From NCBI GenBank assembly GCA_028723525.1, contig JAQYET010000072.1, positions 29,225 through 93,224 of the forward strand: DNA of 64,000 nucleotides, in the 5' to 3' direction. The notes under the pieces are model-generated. The model was not told the origin of the DNA. It did not search any database and saw only the letters and a list, made by a program, of their open reading frames with translations. Each line of letters starts with the position of its first letter. The stretch's first letter is position 1. The DNA is from Prevotellaceae bacterium (GTDB lineage: Bacteria > Bacteroidota > Bacteroidia > Bacteroidales > Bacteroidaceae). The translations under genes were made by a program, and so were the position numbers. Positions 45,050 through 54,523 of this stretch are shown piece after piece.

Positions 45050-47851
45050 TCATTTCCCCTTAGGCATGATATTTATCTTGTAGGCGGCAGTCAGCATGAA
45101 GTATCGCGGGATGCAGTTTGTCCAGCTCTCGGTTCTGCCCTGCGCGTTCACCACATACTGTTTGTTGCTCAACCGACGGAGTATGTCGAAGGCTTGGAAT
45201 TTCAGCGTCAGGCGGTCGGTCATGAACGAACGCGACAGCAGCATGTTCCACACGAGGTCGTTGGTGTTCATCTCCGGGGTGAAATATCCTCGGCGACTGA
45301 ACATCTTTATGTCTGTTCCGATGCTCATGTTTATCAGCGGCACCCGGTATTGCAGTGTCGCACCGTAACTGAAGTCGGTGGTATTGAGCGTCCGGAAGGT
45401 TGCCTCGCGCCCTTTCGACCGTCTCCACCCCACCTGTCCCAAGATGCTCATGTTGAGGTCGCCAAACGAATATGAGAGTTCGGCTTTTTCCGTAAACAGC
45501 AGCGAGTTGACCCGGCTCAGGGCGGTGTTGTCGCTATCGTAGGAGATGCCGAAATCCACACTGCGGTTAAGTTGGGCTATCGACTCGAAACTGTATCTAA
45601 GCCTTTTCTGCTTGTCAAACGTCCCATCAACACCCACGCTCAGGTTTCCGGTGAAGTTGCCGTTCACGTTATCGTCGATGTATGTGTATGCTCCGGTGGC
45701 TGTGTCGTATATGGTGCGCGTTCCCCACGCATTTCTCGTCAGGTTGAAATGCCCCGCAACACGCCACTGAAGGTCTATGCTGTCGCACGCATACGACTGA
45801 GTCATGACGAGTCTGTACGTGTCTGTGGGTTTCAGAGCAGGGTTGTTCAGTCGCTTCCGAAGCGGATTTGTGGTGTTGGTATTGGGCATCAGCGATGCGA
45901 ATTGCGGATGCGTGGTGTTCACGTCGAAGAAGAAGTACTGGTGAGACTTGCCCCATTTCAGCCACAGTACGGCAGGGTTGAAATCCGTGTAGCAGCGTCT
46001 TGCCAAGGTGTCTGTTGCCGCGCTGTTGTAGGACATCCTCTCACGGTTGAACGTTAAGGGCAGAGCCACCTGCAGATAGCCTCCGCCCAAGTTCCATTGG
46101 TACATCAGTTCCGCCTTCACACCTTTCTTCAGGGTGCGGTGGTTGTTGCTGTTCTCCCGGTCGAGCACACTGTTCAGAGCCTCGTTGGTGGATGGCAACC
46201 AGCCTATTTCGTGCGGAGTGGTGTCGTCGAGCCAATCCAAGCGGTAGTTGCTTTGCCGCTTGTCGCTCCACTCCTGCAAATATCCGACCGTTGCCATGAG
46301 TATAATTTTCGACGTCAGGTTATAACCGTAACTGAACGAAAGATCGTAGTTATAGCCCGAAGTCCTGAAGTCGCCGTACAGTTCACGCCTCTCATCGGCT
46401 GACGCGGCATAGCGTATGTTGCTGTTGGCAAAACTCTCGTAGGGTTTCATTCTTTCGTATCCCAACTCTGCTGTGAACTTAACATGGTCGCCCCACGGCA
46501 GTTTTTTGAATGCGAAAAGATTGGCGGAGGTGTTCAGTTGGTTGTATTTCTGCCTGCCCTCCTGCACACTTTGGTTTATCAGATACTGCCGGTAGGTGCT
46601 GTCTTTGCTGTATGATGTGAAGTTTCCGTTGGTGTAGTCCACCCCGAGTGTGAGCGATATATCGGCAAGTTTTGTGTCGAGCTCCAATTCGTTCTTGGCA
46701 TTCAGCTTGAAGTTTTTCTGCCTCTTGTCAGACTGTGAGCCGCCGAGAATGTTCCCTTCTGCAGCGAACACCTCCTTTGATGAGCGCGTGATGTCCTTGC
46801 CGTCGCTCCATTCGAGTTGTCCTTCCAGTTTCTCCTTGAACTTCTCATCAGGGTCTTCGGTGTGCAGCAGCAGCCCCACCTGCTTCGTGTTCTGCGTTCC
46901 CTGCGGCATGTCGGATGGCGACCATTCGCCTTTCTCTCCCGGTTTTCTCGACTCGTTCACGTTGTTGGCGTTGCCATAAAGCGACAGTTTGTTGTGGTCG
47001 CCGAAGTATAGCGCGAACATTCTCGACATATATCTCTCGCGCGTTCCGCCCCCGGCTTCGGCGTTGGCTATGAGTCCGCGGTTGTATTCTCGCTTGAGAC
47101 TCACGTCCATCACGTAGTCCTTACGCTCCACTTCCCTACCGAGTTTTTGGCTCATTTCCGTGCTTTTGTGATACACCTTCAGGTCTTTCACGGTGTAGTA
47201 TGGCAGATTGTCGAGCATCACTCGGTTTTTCCCCTTGAAGAAGTCTTTACCGTTGAGTGTCAGGTAGTCCACCTTCGTTCCGTTCACATATATGTCTCCG
47301 TTGTCTTTCAGTTCAGCTCCGGGCAACTGCTTCACCAGCGCGTCGAGCATCGAACCCTCCGGAAGCTTGAATGCCGAGGCGTTATACACTATCGTGTCGC
47401 CGCGGTATGCTATCTTCACCCGGGTCCCGGTGACTGTCACTCCGTCGAGTTCTGCCGCACCCACAGCGTCGTCTCCGCTGCGCTTCATCAGTATCTTTGG
47501 CACTTCAAAATAAGTGTTTCTTGCCAGCGGCGGCATGTCATAGTCCATGAAAGTGTCCTCATATCCGTCGAGAGTGGCTTTGAAGATGTATTTCTCGCGC
47601 CTTGCCGGTGCTTCTATCGCAAACGAAGAGGTGTTGAATATCTGGCAAGTTATGGTATCCACCACCGTGGAGTCGGCTTTCATCAGTGTTATCTTTGCAG
47701 CCAGTTTTGCCTTCGTGAAAGAGTCGAAAGCACCTCCGCAGAGCCATATTTTCTTCTCTTTCTTCTTCTTTTGCTGCCCTGCAGTCTCCTGCGAATTTGC
47801 AGACAACACACCGATTGCGCACAAAATGATGACAAGAATACTTTTTTTCAT
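45050..47851 (-). CDS. outer-membrane beta-barrel protein, TonB-receptor-like (OMP_b-brl_3 type)
   Basis: A 933-residue outer-membrane protein. The signal peptide is MKKSILVIILCAIGVLSANS. A Lys-rich stretch then leads to a carboxypeptidase-regulatory-like domain (about residues 35-120, ending VPKILMKRSGDD). A plug-like region follows: DGVTVTGTRVKIAYRGDTIV, then LVKQLPGAELKDNGDIYVNG and LTLNGKDFFKGKNRVMLDNL. The remainder is a large barrel. This layout (VNGKxVxxLxLNGxDFF) is that of the OMP_b-brl_3 group of TonB-dependent-like proteins lacking a SusD partner. Substrate is unknown. It is divergent from the second M6 protease, with separate -7 boxes. Confidence 0.88.
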   Translation of the reverse strand: MKKSILVIILCAIGVLSANSQETAGQQKKKKEKKIWLCGGAFDSFTKAKLAAKITLMKADSTVVDTITCQIFNTSSFAIEAPARREKYIFKATLDGYEDTFMDYDMPPLARNTYFEVPKILMKRSGDDAVGAAELDGVTVTGTRVKIAYRGDTIVYNASAFKLPEGSMLDALVKQLPGAELKDNGDIYVNGTKVDYLTLNGKDFFKGKNRVMLDNLPYYTVKDLKVYHKSTEMSQKLGREVERKDYVMDVSLKREYNRGLIANAEAGGGTRERYMSRMFALYFGDHNKLSLYGNANNVNESRKPGEKGEWSPSDMPQGTQNTKQVGLLLHTEDPDEKFKEKLEGQLEWSDGKDITRSSKEVFAAEGNILGGSQSDKRQKNFKLNAKNELELDTKLADISLTLGVDYTNGNFTSYSKDSTYRQYLINQSVQEGRQKYNQLNTSANLFAFKKLPWGDHVKFTAELGYERMKPYESFANSNIRYAASADERRELYGDFRTSGYNYDLSFSYGYNLTSKIILMATVGYLQEWSDKRQSNYRLDWLDDTTPHEIGWLPSTNEALNSVLDRENSNNHRTLKKGVKAELMYQWNLGGGYLQVALPLTFNRERMSYNSAATDTLARRCYTDFNPAVLWLKWGKSHQYFFFDVNTTHPQFASLMPNTNTTNPLRKRLNNPALKPTDTYRLVMTQSYACDSIDLQWRVAGHFNLTRNAWGTRTIYDTATGAYTYIDDNVNGNFTGNLSVGVDGTFDKQKRLRYSFESIAQLNRSVDFGISYDSDNTALSRVNSLLFTEKAELSYSFGDLNMSILGQVGWRRSKGREATFRTLNTTDFSYGATLQYRVPLINMSIGTDIKMFSRRGYFTPEMNTNDLVWNMLLSRSFMTDRLTLKFQAFDILRRLSNKQYVVNAQGRTESWTNCIPRYFMLTAAYKINIMPKGK

Positions 47852-47916
47852 AATATTATATAGGTATTAAACTTTATTCAAACGGGTGACAACATGCGCT
47901 GACAACAGCGTATGTG

Positions 47917-47924
47917 CAAAGATA
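47917..47924 (-). promoter_or_regulatory. -7 box of the outer-membrane barrel gene
   Basis: TATCTTTG on the minus strand, about 66 bases upstream of the ATG at 47851. Confidence 0.6.
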
Positions 47925-48105
47925 TATATTTTATTTTAATGACGCAACAAAAGCAAATAAAGATGCAATTATTTTCCAAAAAAAACTCTTTTTAACCCTA
48001 TTTAATACCTCACAATTCACTATATCAATGCTTTACCGCACAGTCTAAAACGTTATAAAAACATAATTCCGAGCATGAAAGGGATTGTTTTTCGAGAGAA
48101 TTTGT

Positions 48106-48113
48106 TATCTTTG
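48106..48113 (+). promoter_or_regulatory. -7 box of M6 protease 2
   Basis: TATCTTTG fits TAnnTTTG, with ATTG about 18 bp upstream (48084-48087) as a possible -33 element. Confidence 0.65.
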
Positions 48114-48161
48114 TGACCTTGAAACCTACGCATTTAGAATGAAACCATAAAAATAAAAGAA

Positions 48162-50246
48162 ATGAGAAGATTATTTTTTTCGCTGGCAATGGTGCTGATG
48201 GCACTCACAGCAATGGCCATTCCCGCCAAAAGGGGAGTAAAAACCACTTTGACACTTCAAGACGGAACGCAAGTCGTTGCAGAACTGCGTGGCGACGAGT
48301 TCGGTCACTTCTATGAGACAGAAGACGGCAGGGCTTTCTTGGAATCGGAAACTCCGGGCATCTACGTGGCTGTTGACAAGATGCAAATAGAGCGAAATGC
48401 AGAAAGCAGGAGAATGGCTCGCAACTCACGCCGCAGCACTCGTCACAAAGAGTTTGGCGTGCCGACATCATACACCGGCAGCAAAAAGGGCATCGTAATC
48501 CTCGTGAACTTCGCCAACAAGAGCTTCCTTGCGGAGAACGACCAAGCACGTTTCGAAAAGATAGCAAACACCGAGAACTATTCCGAAGGGAACTTCAAAG
48601 GCTCGGTGCACGACTATTTCACTGCACAGAGTAACGGCAATTTCGACCTGACATTCGATGTTGTAGGTCCTGTAACCGTGGAACATAACTACGAATATTA
48701 CGGCGGCAACGATTACTATGGCAACGACAAGCACCCCGAAGACATGGTAATCGAAGCATGTAATCTCGTGAAAGACATGGTTAACTTTGCCGACTACGAC
48801 TGGGACGGAGACGGAGAAGTTGACCAAGTGTATGTCATCTACGCCTACAAAGGCGAAGCCGACTCGGGCATTAAGAGCACCATCTGGCCCCACGAATGGC
48901 AGCTTTCTGCCGTGAACAAGACCCTGACAATCGACGGAGTGCGCATTAACACCTACGCATGCGGTCCCGAACTGAACGGCAGCGGCAGTATAAACGGCAT
49001 CGGAACAATGTGCCACGAGTTCTCACATTGCTTAGGACTACCGGACTTTTATGACACCCGCGGCGGTGGTAATTTCGGTCTGAACGCATGGTCACTCATG
49101 GACTACGGATGCTATAACGACAACGGTTTCACACCCTGCAACTACACAGGCTATGAGCGAATGTTCTGCGGATGGATTACACCAACCGACCTGAAGGGCA
49201 ACAGAACCGTAACAGGCATGAAGTCGTTGAGCGACTTCGGCGAGGTGTTCATTATGCGAAACCCGGGAAATGCAGATGAATACTACATCCTGCAGAACGT
49301 GCAGAAGAAGGGATGGGATGCCCATGCAGAAGGCAGCGGACTGCTTATCATGCACGTAGATTACGACAAGAAGGTATGGCAAGAGAACACTGTGAACAAC
49401 GTATCGTCACATCAGCGTTGCACGATTTTCCCCGCAGACAACTTACTTTCATACTACAACCTCAGCGGAGACCCATTCCCATACAGCGCGAAAAACAGTT
49501 TCGGCAACACCACTACGCCCGCTGCCAGGTTGTTCAACAACAATACCGACGGCAAGAAGTTAATGAACATCGAGATAACAGACATCAAGAAGAACAGCGA
49601 CGGCACCGTTTCGTTCAACTTCGTGAACAACAACGAGGGCAACAATGATCCTGAAGAGCCTATCGGCAACCTCATCTTCAGTGAGACATTCGACAAGTGT
49701 AACGGCACAGGAGGTAACGACGGCCGCTGGGGCGGGTCTATAGCAAGCAGCATTTTCAATCCTGACGCAGAGGGTTGGGAGGCACAGTCGGCTTTCGGAG
49801 CAGACAAATGTGCACGCTTCGGAACCAGTAAGATAGCAGGACAGGCAACGACTCCGGCATTCACCGTGAACGGAACAGCGACGCTTACATTCCTCGCAGC
49901 ACCTTGGGAAGACGAAACCGGCGAACTGACGGTGAACTCTGTTAACGAGAATGTTACCGTATCGGGAACCACTTTCGCCCTCGAAAAAGGCAAGTGGAAC
50001 GAATGCAGCATAACACTTACCGGCAACGGCGACACAAAACTTAGCTTCGCCGGCAACGGAACACGCTTCTTCCTCGACCAGATTGCTGTAGCTCAGGAAG
50101 GAACTAACGGCATCAGCATCATCAACAGCAGGAAAGACGGCGAGAGCACACGCATCTACAGCATCGACGGACGCTACCTCGGCACCGACATCAACATCCT
50201 CGGCAAGGGTCTGTATATCGTAGGCGGAAAGAAAATCGCGAAGTAA
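48162..50246 (+). CDS. secreted M6-family zinc metalloprotease 2
   Basis: A 694-residue secreted protease with signal peptide MRRLFFSLAMVLMALTAMAI. The catalytic site is HEFSHCLGLPDFYD (about residues 286-299), an HExxHxxGxxD zinc motif. It is preceded by GIVILVNFANKSFL and VHDYFTAQSNGNFDLTFDVV, and followed by the Met-turn region NAWSLMDYGCYND. An acidic loop DYDWDGDGEVDQVYVIYAY looks like a calcium-binding site. A C-terminal beta domain (about 500-650, ENLIFSETFDKCNG-like start) may be carbohydrate- or protein-binding. The tail RIYSIDGRYLGTDI ending IVGGKKIAK resembles a type IX sorting signal. It differs from protease 1 in length and in the added domain. Confidence 0.92.
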   Translation: MRRLFFSLAMVLMALTAMAIPAKRGVKTTLTLQDGTQVVAELRGDEFGHFYETEDGRAFLESETPGIYVAVDKMQIERNAESRRMARNSRRSTRHKEFGVPTSYTGSKKGIVILVNFANKSFLAENDQARFEKIANTENYSEGNFKGSVHDYFTAQSNGNFDLTFDVVGPVTVEHNYEYYGGNDYYGNDKHPEDMVIEACNLVKDMVNFADYDWDGDGEVDQVYVIYAYKGEADSGIKSTIWPHEWQLSAVNKTLTIDGVRINTYACGPELNGSGSINGIGTMCHEFSHCLGLPDFYDTRGGGNFGLNAWSLMDYGCYNDNGFTPCNYTGYERMFCGWITPTDLKGNRTVTGMKSLSDFGEVFIMRNPGNADEYYILQNVQKKGWDAHAEGSGLLIMHVDYDKKVWQENTVNNVSSHQRCTIFPADNLLSYYNLSGDPFPYSAKNSFGNTTTPAARLFNNNTDGKKLMNIEITDIKKNSDGTVSFNFVNNNEGNNDPEEPIGNLIFSETFDKCNGTGGNDGRWGGSIASSIFNPDAEGWEAQSAFGADKCARFGTSKIAGQATTPAFTVNGTATLTFLAAPWEDETGELTVNSVNENVTVSGTTFALEKGKWNECSITLTGNGDTKLSFAGNGTRFFLDQIAVAQEGTNGISIINSRKDGESTRIYSIDGRYLGTDINILGKGLYIVGGKKIAK

Positions 50247-50301
50247 TCACACCACATGAGCAGCACGCCGAACCGGGCATTGCTCATGAAACCCAATACA
50301 G

Positions 50302-50338
50302 CATCGGGCTTGACATCACGTCGAGTCCGATGTTTTTT
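50302..50338 (+). terminator. terminator after M6 protease 2
   Basis: A 13-bp stem CATCGGGCTTGAC / GTCGAGTCCGATG with two G-U pairs and a 5-nt loop, followed by six T. Confidence 0.9.
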
Positions 50339-50461
50339 ATCCCAATAATTGCCTTAAACCCTCCCTTCTCAGCATTAAAAACACAAACCGACATCATCAC
50401 AAAAACTCCGCTCCGGCAGCAATTTAACCCCATTTGTTTTCTTGCTTTAAAAAGAAATCAT

Positions 50462-50500
50462 TATATTTGCGAAAAATTTCGCAACGAAAAACTTCGCAAT
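50462..50500 (+). promoter_or_regulatory. ATPase 2 promoter with overlapping TTGCGAAA dyad
   Basis: TATATTTG (50462-50469) is the -7 box. Overlapping and following it is TTGCGAAA-AA-TTTCGCAA (50467-50484), then a third half-site TTCGCAA (50493-50499) ending at the ATG. The 34-bp block recurs right after the gene (51610-51643). A repressor site over the start point is likely; autoregulation is inference. Confidence 0.65.
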
Positions 50501-51571
50501 ATGAGAAATCCATTCAAGTTCGGAACAGTGGTTGACGGCGAGTTCTTTACAGACAGGGAGAACGAACTGAAACAGATAAGCCATTTATTGCAGAGTGACA
50601 ACCACCTGATACTCATCAGTCCGCGTCGATATGGCAAGACAAGTTTGGTGACAAAAGCCGTGAAACAGTCCGGGAAGCCATACATCATGCTCAACATGCA
50701 GGACGTTGTGAGCACAGAAGACTTGTCGGCGAAACTCATTAAAGAGATATTCAAGATATATCAGTGGGAGCACTTGAAACACCTCATGACCCACTTTCGC
50801 ATAACACCGACAATCTCCATGAACCCTGTCAACAACACAATAAACGTGTCGTTTCAGCCAAGGGTGAACTCCGACATGGTTCTCGAAGACGCCATGTCGC
50901 TGCTCGCAAAGGTGGCAGAAGGAAACAAACGGCTCGTAGTAGTGCTTGATGAGTTTCAGGAGATAACATCAATAGAGAAAGGACTCGACAAGAAACTGCG
51001 CGGCATAATGCAGTTTCAGCAAAACATAAACTACATTTTCCTCGGCAGTCAGGAGTCTATGATGGAAGAGATTTTCGAACATAAGAAATCGCCTTTCTAT
51101 CACTTCGGAATGTTGATGCGCCTGAACAGCATTCCGGAAGACGATTTCCGCGAGTATCTCACCACAAGAATGAAGCCTGTCTTTGCAGAACAAACAGACT
51201 CCGTCACACATGAAATAGCGGAAATAACACACTGTCATCCCTACTACACCCAGCAACTTGCATCCGTAGTATGGGAACTGGCAGAATACCAAGGGATAAA
51301 GGAGAGTGTCACGAAAGAAGCAGCCAAGCGCATAATACAGGCACACGACTTAGACTTTGAACGACTTTGGATGGGCATGAACAAGACAGACAGGCTCACG
51401 ATGATTAAGATATGCCAAGGAGAAAATCCGATACAGTCGCTCGACAAGGCAACAAGCACCACATACAGCAGTCTGAAACGATTGCTGAAAAACGGTTTTA
51501 TCGTGCGCGAAAGCAGTTACGACATCGAGGATCCGTTCTTCAAACAGTGGATTATAGAAAGGCAAAAGTAA
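50501..51571 (+). CDS. AAA-type ATPase with C-terminal winged-helix (archaeal-ATPase/PF01637-like), copy 2
   Basis: A 356-residue P-loop ATPase. The N-terminus MRNPFKFGTVVDGEFFTDRE has the NPF...DRE opening of the family. Walker A is ISPRRYGKTSLVTKA (about residue 39), Walker B is RLVVVLDEFQEI (about 145), and the sensor-like strand is INYIFLGSQESMM. The C-terminal winged helix ends SYDIEDPFFKQWIIERQK, the DPFFxxWI signature. It shares architecture but only modest identity with copy 1 at 22231-23352, so they are not a recent duplication. The frame is open to 50330, but that region contains the promoter. It is monocistronic, bounded at both ends by copies of a TTGCGAAA dyad. Role is unknown. 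Confidence 0.88.
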   Translation: MRNPFKFGTVVDGEFFTDRENELKQISHLLQSDNHLILISPRRYGKTSLVTKAVKQSGKPYIMLNMQDVVSTEDLSAKLIKEIFKIYQWEHLKHLMTHFRITPTISMNPVNNTINVSFQPRVNSDMVLEDAMSLLAKVAEGNKRLVVVLDEFQEITSIEKGLDKKLRGIMQFQQNINYIFLGSQESMMEEIFEHKKSPFYHFGMLMRLNSIPEDDFREYLTTRMKPVFAEQTDSVTHEIAEITHCHPYYTQQLASVVWELAEYQGIKESVTKEAAKRIIQAHDLDFERLWMGMNKTDRLTMIKICQGENPIQSLDKATSTTYSSLKRLLKNGFIVRESSYDIEDPFFKQWIIERQK

Positions 51572-51606
51572 TAAAGCAAGACATGTGTAAGAAGCCGGCA
51601 TTTATT

Positions 51607-51643
51607 TCGTTGCGAAAAATTTCGCAACGATTTTTTTCGCAAT
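51607..51643 (+). terminator. terminator of ATPase 2, second copy of the promoter dyad
   Basis: The stem TCGTTGCGAAA / TTTCGCAACGA (51607-51617 with 51620-51630) is followed by seven T. Bases 51610-51643 match the promoter block 50467-50500 at 29 of 34 positions; the differences are the five bases that create the T run. Confidence 0.8.
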
Positions 51644-51684
51644 AAACAACACCCTGAATATCAAAGTCATATATACGAACCCGT

Positions 51685-51704
51685 ATTAAACCCCAATCGG
51701 TCAT
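51685..51704. repeat. partial copy of the dispersed repeat end
   Basis: ATTAAACCCCAATCGGTCAT matches the outer end of the repeat copies at 42809 and 28123. Nothing else of that element is seen nearby, and the rest of the 345-bp gap up to metG has no other recognisable feature apart from the metG promoter. Confidence 0.5.
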
Positions 51705-51887
51705 CGGAAACGTCTCCAACGGGAAGATTGTGGAGCGGCTAAGTGCCGGTGGGAGTTCGGGAATGGCTCTGCGGCTTCTCGTTTACCAACTGTTACCGAG
51801 CACGCAATCGCCTTATTTCATGATATAATTATTCCGTTTCGCGGAATTTCCTTACCCTTCAGGGCACTGTTTTTCAGAGTATTTTCG

Positions 51888-51895
51888 TACCTTTG
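51888..51895 (+). promoter_or_regulatory. -7 box of metG promoter
   Basis: TACCTTTG fits TAnnTTTG; the start near 51902 leaves about 15 bases before the ATG at 51917. Confidence 0.65.
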
Positions 51896-51916
51896 CGCAC
51901 AAATAATCAATTTGCA

Positions 51917-54028
51917 ATGGAACAGAAGAAAAACTTTAAGCGCACCACCGTGACATCGGCATTGCCATACGCAAACGGCGGAGTACACATCGGACACTTA
52001 GCCGGAGTCTATGTGCCTGCCGACATCTACGTGCGCTATCTCAGGCTGAAAAAAGAGGAAGTGGTGTTCATCGGCGGCTCAGACGAGCACGGAGTGCCGG
52101 TTACTATGCGTGCAAGAAAGGAGGGGATAACACCGCAGGACGTGGTTGACCGCTATCACAAAATGATAAAAGACTCCTTCGAACAGTTCGGAATATCATT
52201 CGACGTGTATAGCCGAACCACAAGCAAGACACACCATGAGTTCGCCTCGGAGTTTTTCAGAAAACTGTATGACGAGGGGAAATTGGTGGAAGAGACCACA
52301 AAACAGTACTACGACGAGGAGACACATCAGTTCCTTGCCGACAGATATATCACCGGAGAGTGTCCCCATTGCCACAACGCCGGGGCTTACGGAGACCAGT
52401 GCGAGAAGTGCGGACGCGACCTTTCGCCGACAGAACTCATCAACCCCAAGAGCACGATAAGCGGCTCGGAGCCGGTGCTGAAAGACACCAAGAACTGGTA
52501 TCTGCCGCTCGACAAGTATCAGGATTGGCTCAAAGAGTGGATTTTGGAGGGACATAAGGAGTGGCGGCCTAACGTATATGGACAGTGCAAATCGTGGCTC
52601 GACATGGATCTCCAGCCGCGAGCAATGACGCGCGACCTCGACTGGGGCATCCCTGTTCCGGTGGAAGGAGCCGAGGGGAAAGTGCTTTACGTGTGGTTCG
52701 ACGCGCCAATCGGCTACGTTTCCAACACCAAGGAACTCTGCGACAGCGACCCCGAAAGGTGGGGAACATGGCAGAAGTGGTGGCAGGATGAGGAGACTCG
52801 CCTCGTGCATTTCATCGGAAAAGACAACATCGTGTTCCATTGCATCATCTTCCCGACCATGATGAAGGCGCACGGCGACTATATCATGCCCGACAACGTG
52901 CCGGCAAACGAGTTCCTCAACCTTGAGAACGACAAGATAAGCACGAGCCGGAACTGGGCTGTGTGGCTGCATGAATACCTCGTGGAGATGCCCGGAAAAC
53001 AGGACGTGCTGCGCTATGTGCTCACTGCCAACGCGCCGGAGACGAAGGATAACAACTTCATGTGGAAAGACTTTCAGGAGCGCAACAACTCGGAGCTGGT
53101 GGCAATCTACGGCAACTTCGTGAACCGCGCACTGCAACTTACAAAGAAATACTTCGACGGCGTGGTGCCGGAACGGGGCGAAATGCTCGACATCGACAGG
53201 GCGACACTCGAAGAACTCGGCACCGTGAAGAGCAAGATAGAGTCACTGCTCGACCAGTTTAAGTTCCGCGAGGCGCAGTTTGAGGCAATGAACCTCGCAC
53301 GTCTCGGCAACCGATACATCACCGAGTGCGAGCCGTGGAAGGTGTGGAAGACCGACCCGAAACGGGTGGAGACGGTGCTTAACATCTGCCTGCAGCTCAC
53401 GGCAAACCTTGCCATTGCCTTCGAACCTTTCCTGCCGTTCTCGTCGAAGAAACTGCAAGGCATGCTGAATATCAACATGGCAGACTCCTCTTCAGCATCG
53501 CATACACCGGCAGAGGGGGCAGAGATTTCATGGGATTGTCTCGGAAATGCCGACATTCTGAAACCCGGGCACCGACTGGCAGAACCGGAACTGCTCTTCG
53601 AGAAAATCGAAGACGAGACGATAGACAATCAGATAAAGAAACTCGAAGACACGAAGAAGGCTAACGAGGCTGCCGAATATAAGGCGGAGCCGGTAAAGAC
53701 CGACGTGGATTTCGATACTTTCGAAAAGATGGATATACGCGTAGGGAAGGTGTTGAGGTGCGAGAAAGTGAAGAAATCAAAGAAACTTCTGCAGTTCGCA
53801 ATAGACGACGGAAGCGGCACAGAGCGCACTATCCTCAGCGGCATCGCGGCATACTACGAACCGGAACAGCTCGTGGGAAAGCAGGTGTTGTTCGTCGCCA
53901 ACTTCGCACCGCGCAAGATGATGGGCATCGAGAGCCAAGGAATGATTCTTTCGGCCGTGGATTACGACGGCTCGCTCCACGTGACCACCGTTGCCGATGA
54001 CGTGAAAGCAGGAAGCCGGGTTGGCTGA
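51917..54028 (+). CDS. metG: methionyl-tRNA synthetase
   Basis: Charges initiator and elongator tRNA-Met. It is 703 residues from the ATG at 51917 ([20 protein letters not shown]). The HIGH motif is [11 protein letters not shown], and the zinc-binding knuckle is [18 protein letters not shown]. The KMSKS loop is present as [10 protein letters not shown] (KISTS), and the anticodon-binding helix bundle follows. A C-terminal EMAP/Trbp111-type tRNA-binding domain covers about the last 110 residues ([20 protein letters not shown] to [11 protein letters not shown]), which usually mediates dimerisation. A linker rich in Ser/Ala ([14 protein letters not shown]) interrupts the C-terminal half. Confidence 0.97.
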   Translation: MEQKKNFKRTTVTSALPYANGGVHIGHLAGVYVPADIYVRYLRLKKEEVVFIGGSDEHGVPVTMRARKEGITPQDVVDRYHKMIKDSFEQFGISFDVYSRTTSKTHHEFASEFFRKLYDEGKLVEETTKQYYDEETHQFLADRYITGECPHCHNAGAYGDQCEKCGRDLSPTELINPKSTISGSEPVLKDTKNWYLPLDKYQDWLKEWILEGHKEWRPNVYGQCKSWLDMDLQPRAMTRDLDWGIPVPVEGAEGKVLYVWFDAPIGYVSNTKELCDSDPERWGTWQKWWQDEETRLVHFIGKDNIVFHCIIFPTMMKAHGDYIMPDNVPANEFLNLENDKISTSRNWAVWLHEYLVEMPGKQDVLRYVLTANAPETKDNNFMWKDFQERNNSELVAIYGNFVNRALQLTKKYFDGVVPERGEMLDIDRATLEELGTVKSKIESLLDQFKFREAQFEAMNLARLGNRYITECEPWKVWKTDPKRVETVLNICLQLTANLAIAFEPFLPFSSKKLQGMLNINMADSSSASHTPAEGAEISWDCLGNADILKPGHRLAEPELLFEKIEDETIDNQIKKLEDTKKANEAAEYKAEPVKTDVDFDTFEKMDIRVGKVLRCEKVKKSKKLLQFAIDDGSGTERTILSGIAAYYEPEQLVGKQVLFVANFAPRKMMGIESQGMILSAVDYDGSLHVTTVADDVKAGSRVG

Positions 54029-54148
54029 ATGAGTGAACGGCAAGCGGTGAGCGGTGAGTGACGAGCGTCGAAAATCAGGATGCGCCCGGGGCTTAACGGC
54101 TCATTGCAGAGTATGTTTTGCAATGCGAGACACGATATATTGAAAAGT

Positions 54149-54236
54149 AAAATCGGCGGTTTTGGTAAGCAAAATCGCCGATTTTACTTTGTAATCTCGC
54201 CGAATTTGGTAGGCAAAACCGGCGAAATTACTTTCC
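54149..54236. repeat. 22-bp tandem array 4 (four units)
   Basis: Units start at 54149, 54171, 54193 and 54215. The cores are AAAATCGGCGGTTTT, AAAATCGCCGATTTT, AATCTCGCCGAATTT and AAAACCGGCGAAATT; the spacers are GGTAAGC, ACTTTGT, GGTAGGC and ACTTTCC. It lies between metG and tRNA-Arg. The second core is a perfect odd palindrome. The rest of the 355-bp gap shows only the tRNA promoter. Confidence 0.9.
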
Positions 54237-54318
54237 GATGCGTTGCCAATCGCCCTGCGACAGATTAACTTTTGGAAAATAAAACAGTGCCAAATTTGGA
54301 TATAAGGCATAAAAACAG

Positions 54319-54326
54319 TAACTTTG
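54319..54326 (+). promoter_or_regulatory. -7 box of tRNA-Arg promoter
   Basis: TAACTTTG fits TAnnTTTG; it lies 58 bp upstream of the mature tRNA 5' end. Confidence 0.6.
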
Positions 54327-54383
54327 CAACCGCAAATGCAGCACCTTACATTCCTGATGCGGCTGCAGTTGCAAAGGCATAAC

Positions 54384-54455
54384 GGTCCCATAGTTCAATG
54401 GATAGAACAAGTCTCTCCTAAAGATTAGATCCGAGTTCGATTCTCGGTGGGACTA
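54384..54455 (+). tRNA. tRNA-Arg (anticodon CCT)
   Basis: A 72-nt cloverleaf. The acceptor arm GGTCCCA pairs with TGGGACT (G1 opposite U72). The anticodon stem AGTCT/AGATT encloses CTCCTAA, anticodon CCT, reading AGG. The T arm is CCGAG-TTCGATT-CTCGG, the discriminator is A, and CCA is not encoded. Confidence 0.95.
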
Positions 54456-54523
54456 CTGTGCATACTCTTTTTCACAGCCTCTTCATGCCCCACAAACGGC
54501 ATTTCCTTTGCAAAAGCATCAAA

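Larger units (their letters stand above)
47852..48161. other. divergent AT-rich promoter region
   Basis: Gene-free 310-bp gap between the barrel protein (minus) and M6 protease 2 (plus). It holds one -7 box per direction (47917-47924 and 48106-48113). No other motif or repeat is seen. Confidence 0.6.

Noticed and set aside
54080-54268. Open frame of 62 codons on the + strand
   Set aside because: It translates repeat array 4; the 22-bp period is not a multiple of three and the product has no protein-like pattern.
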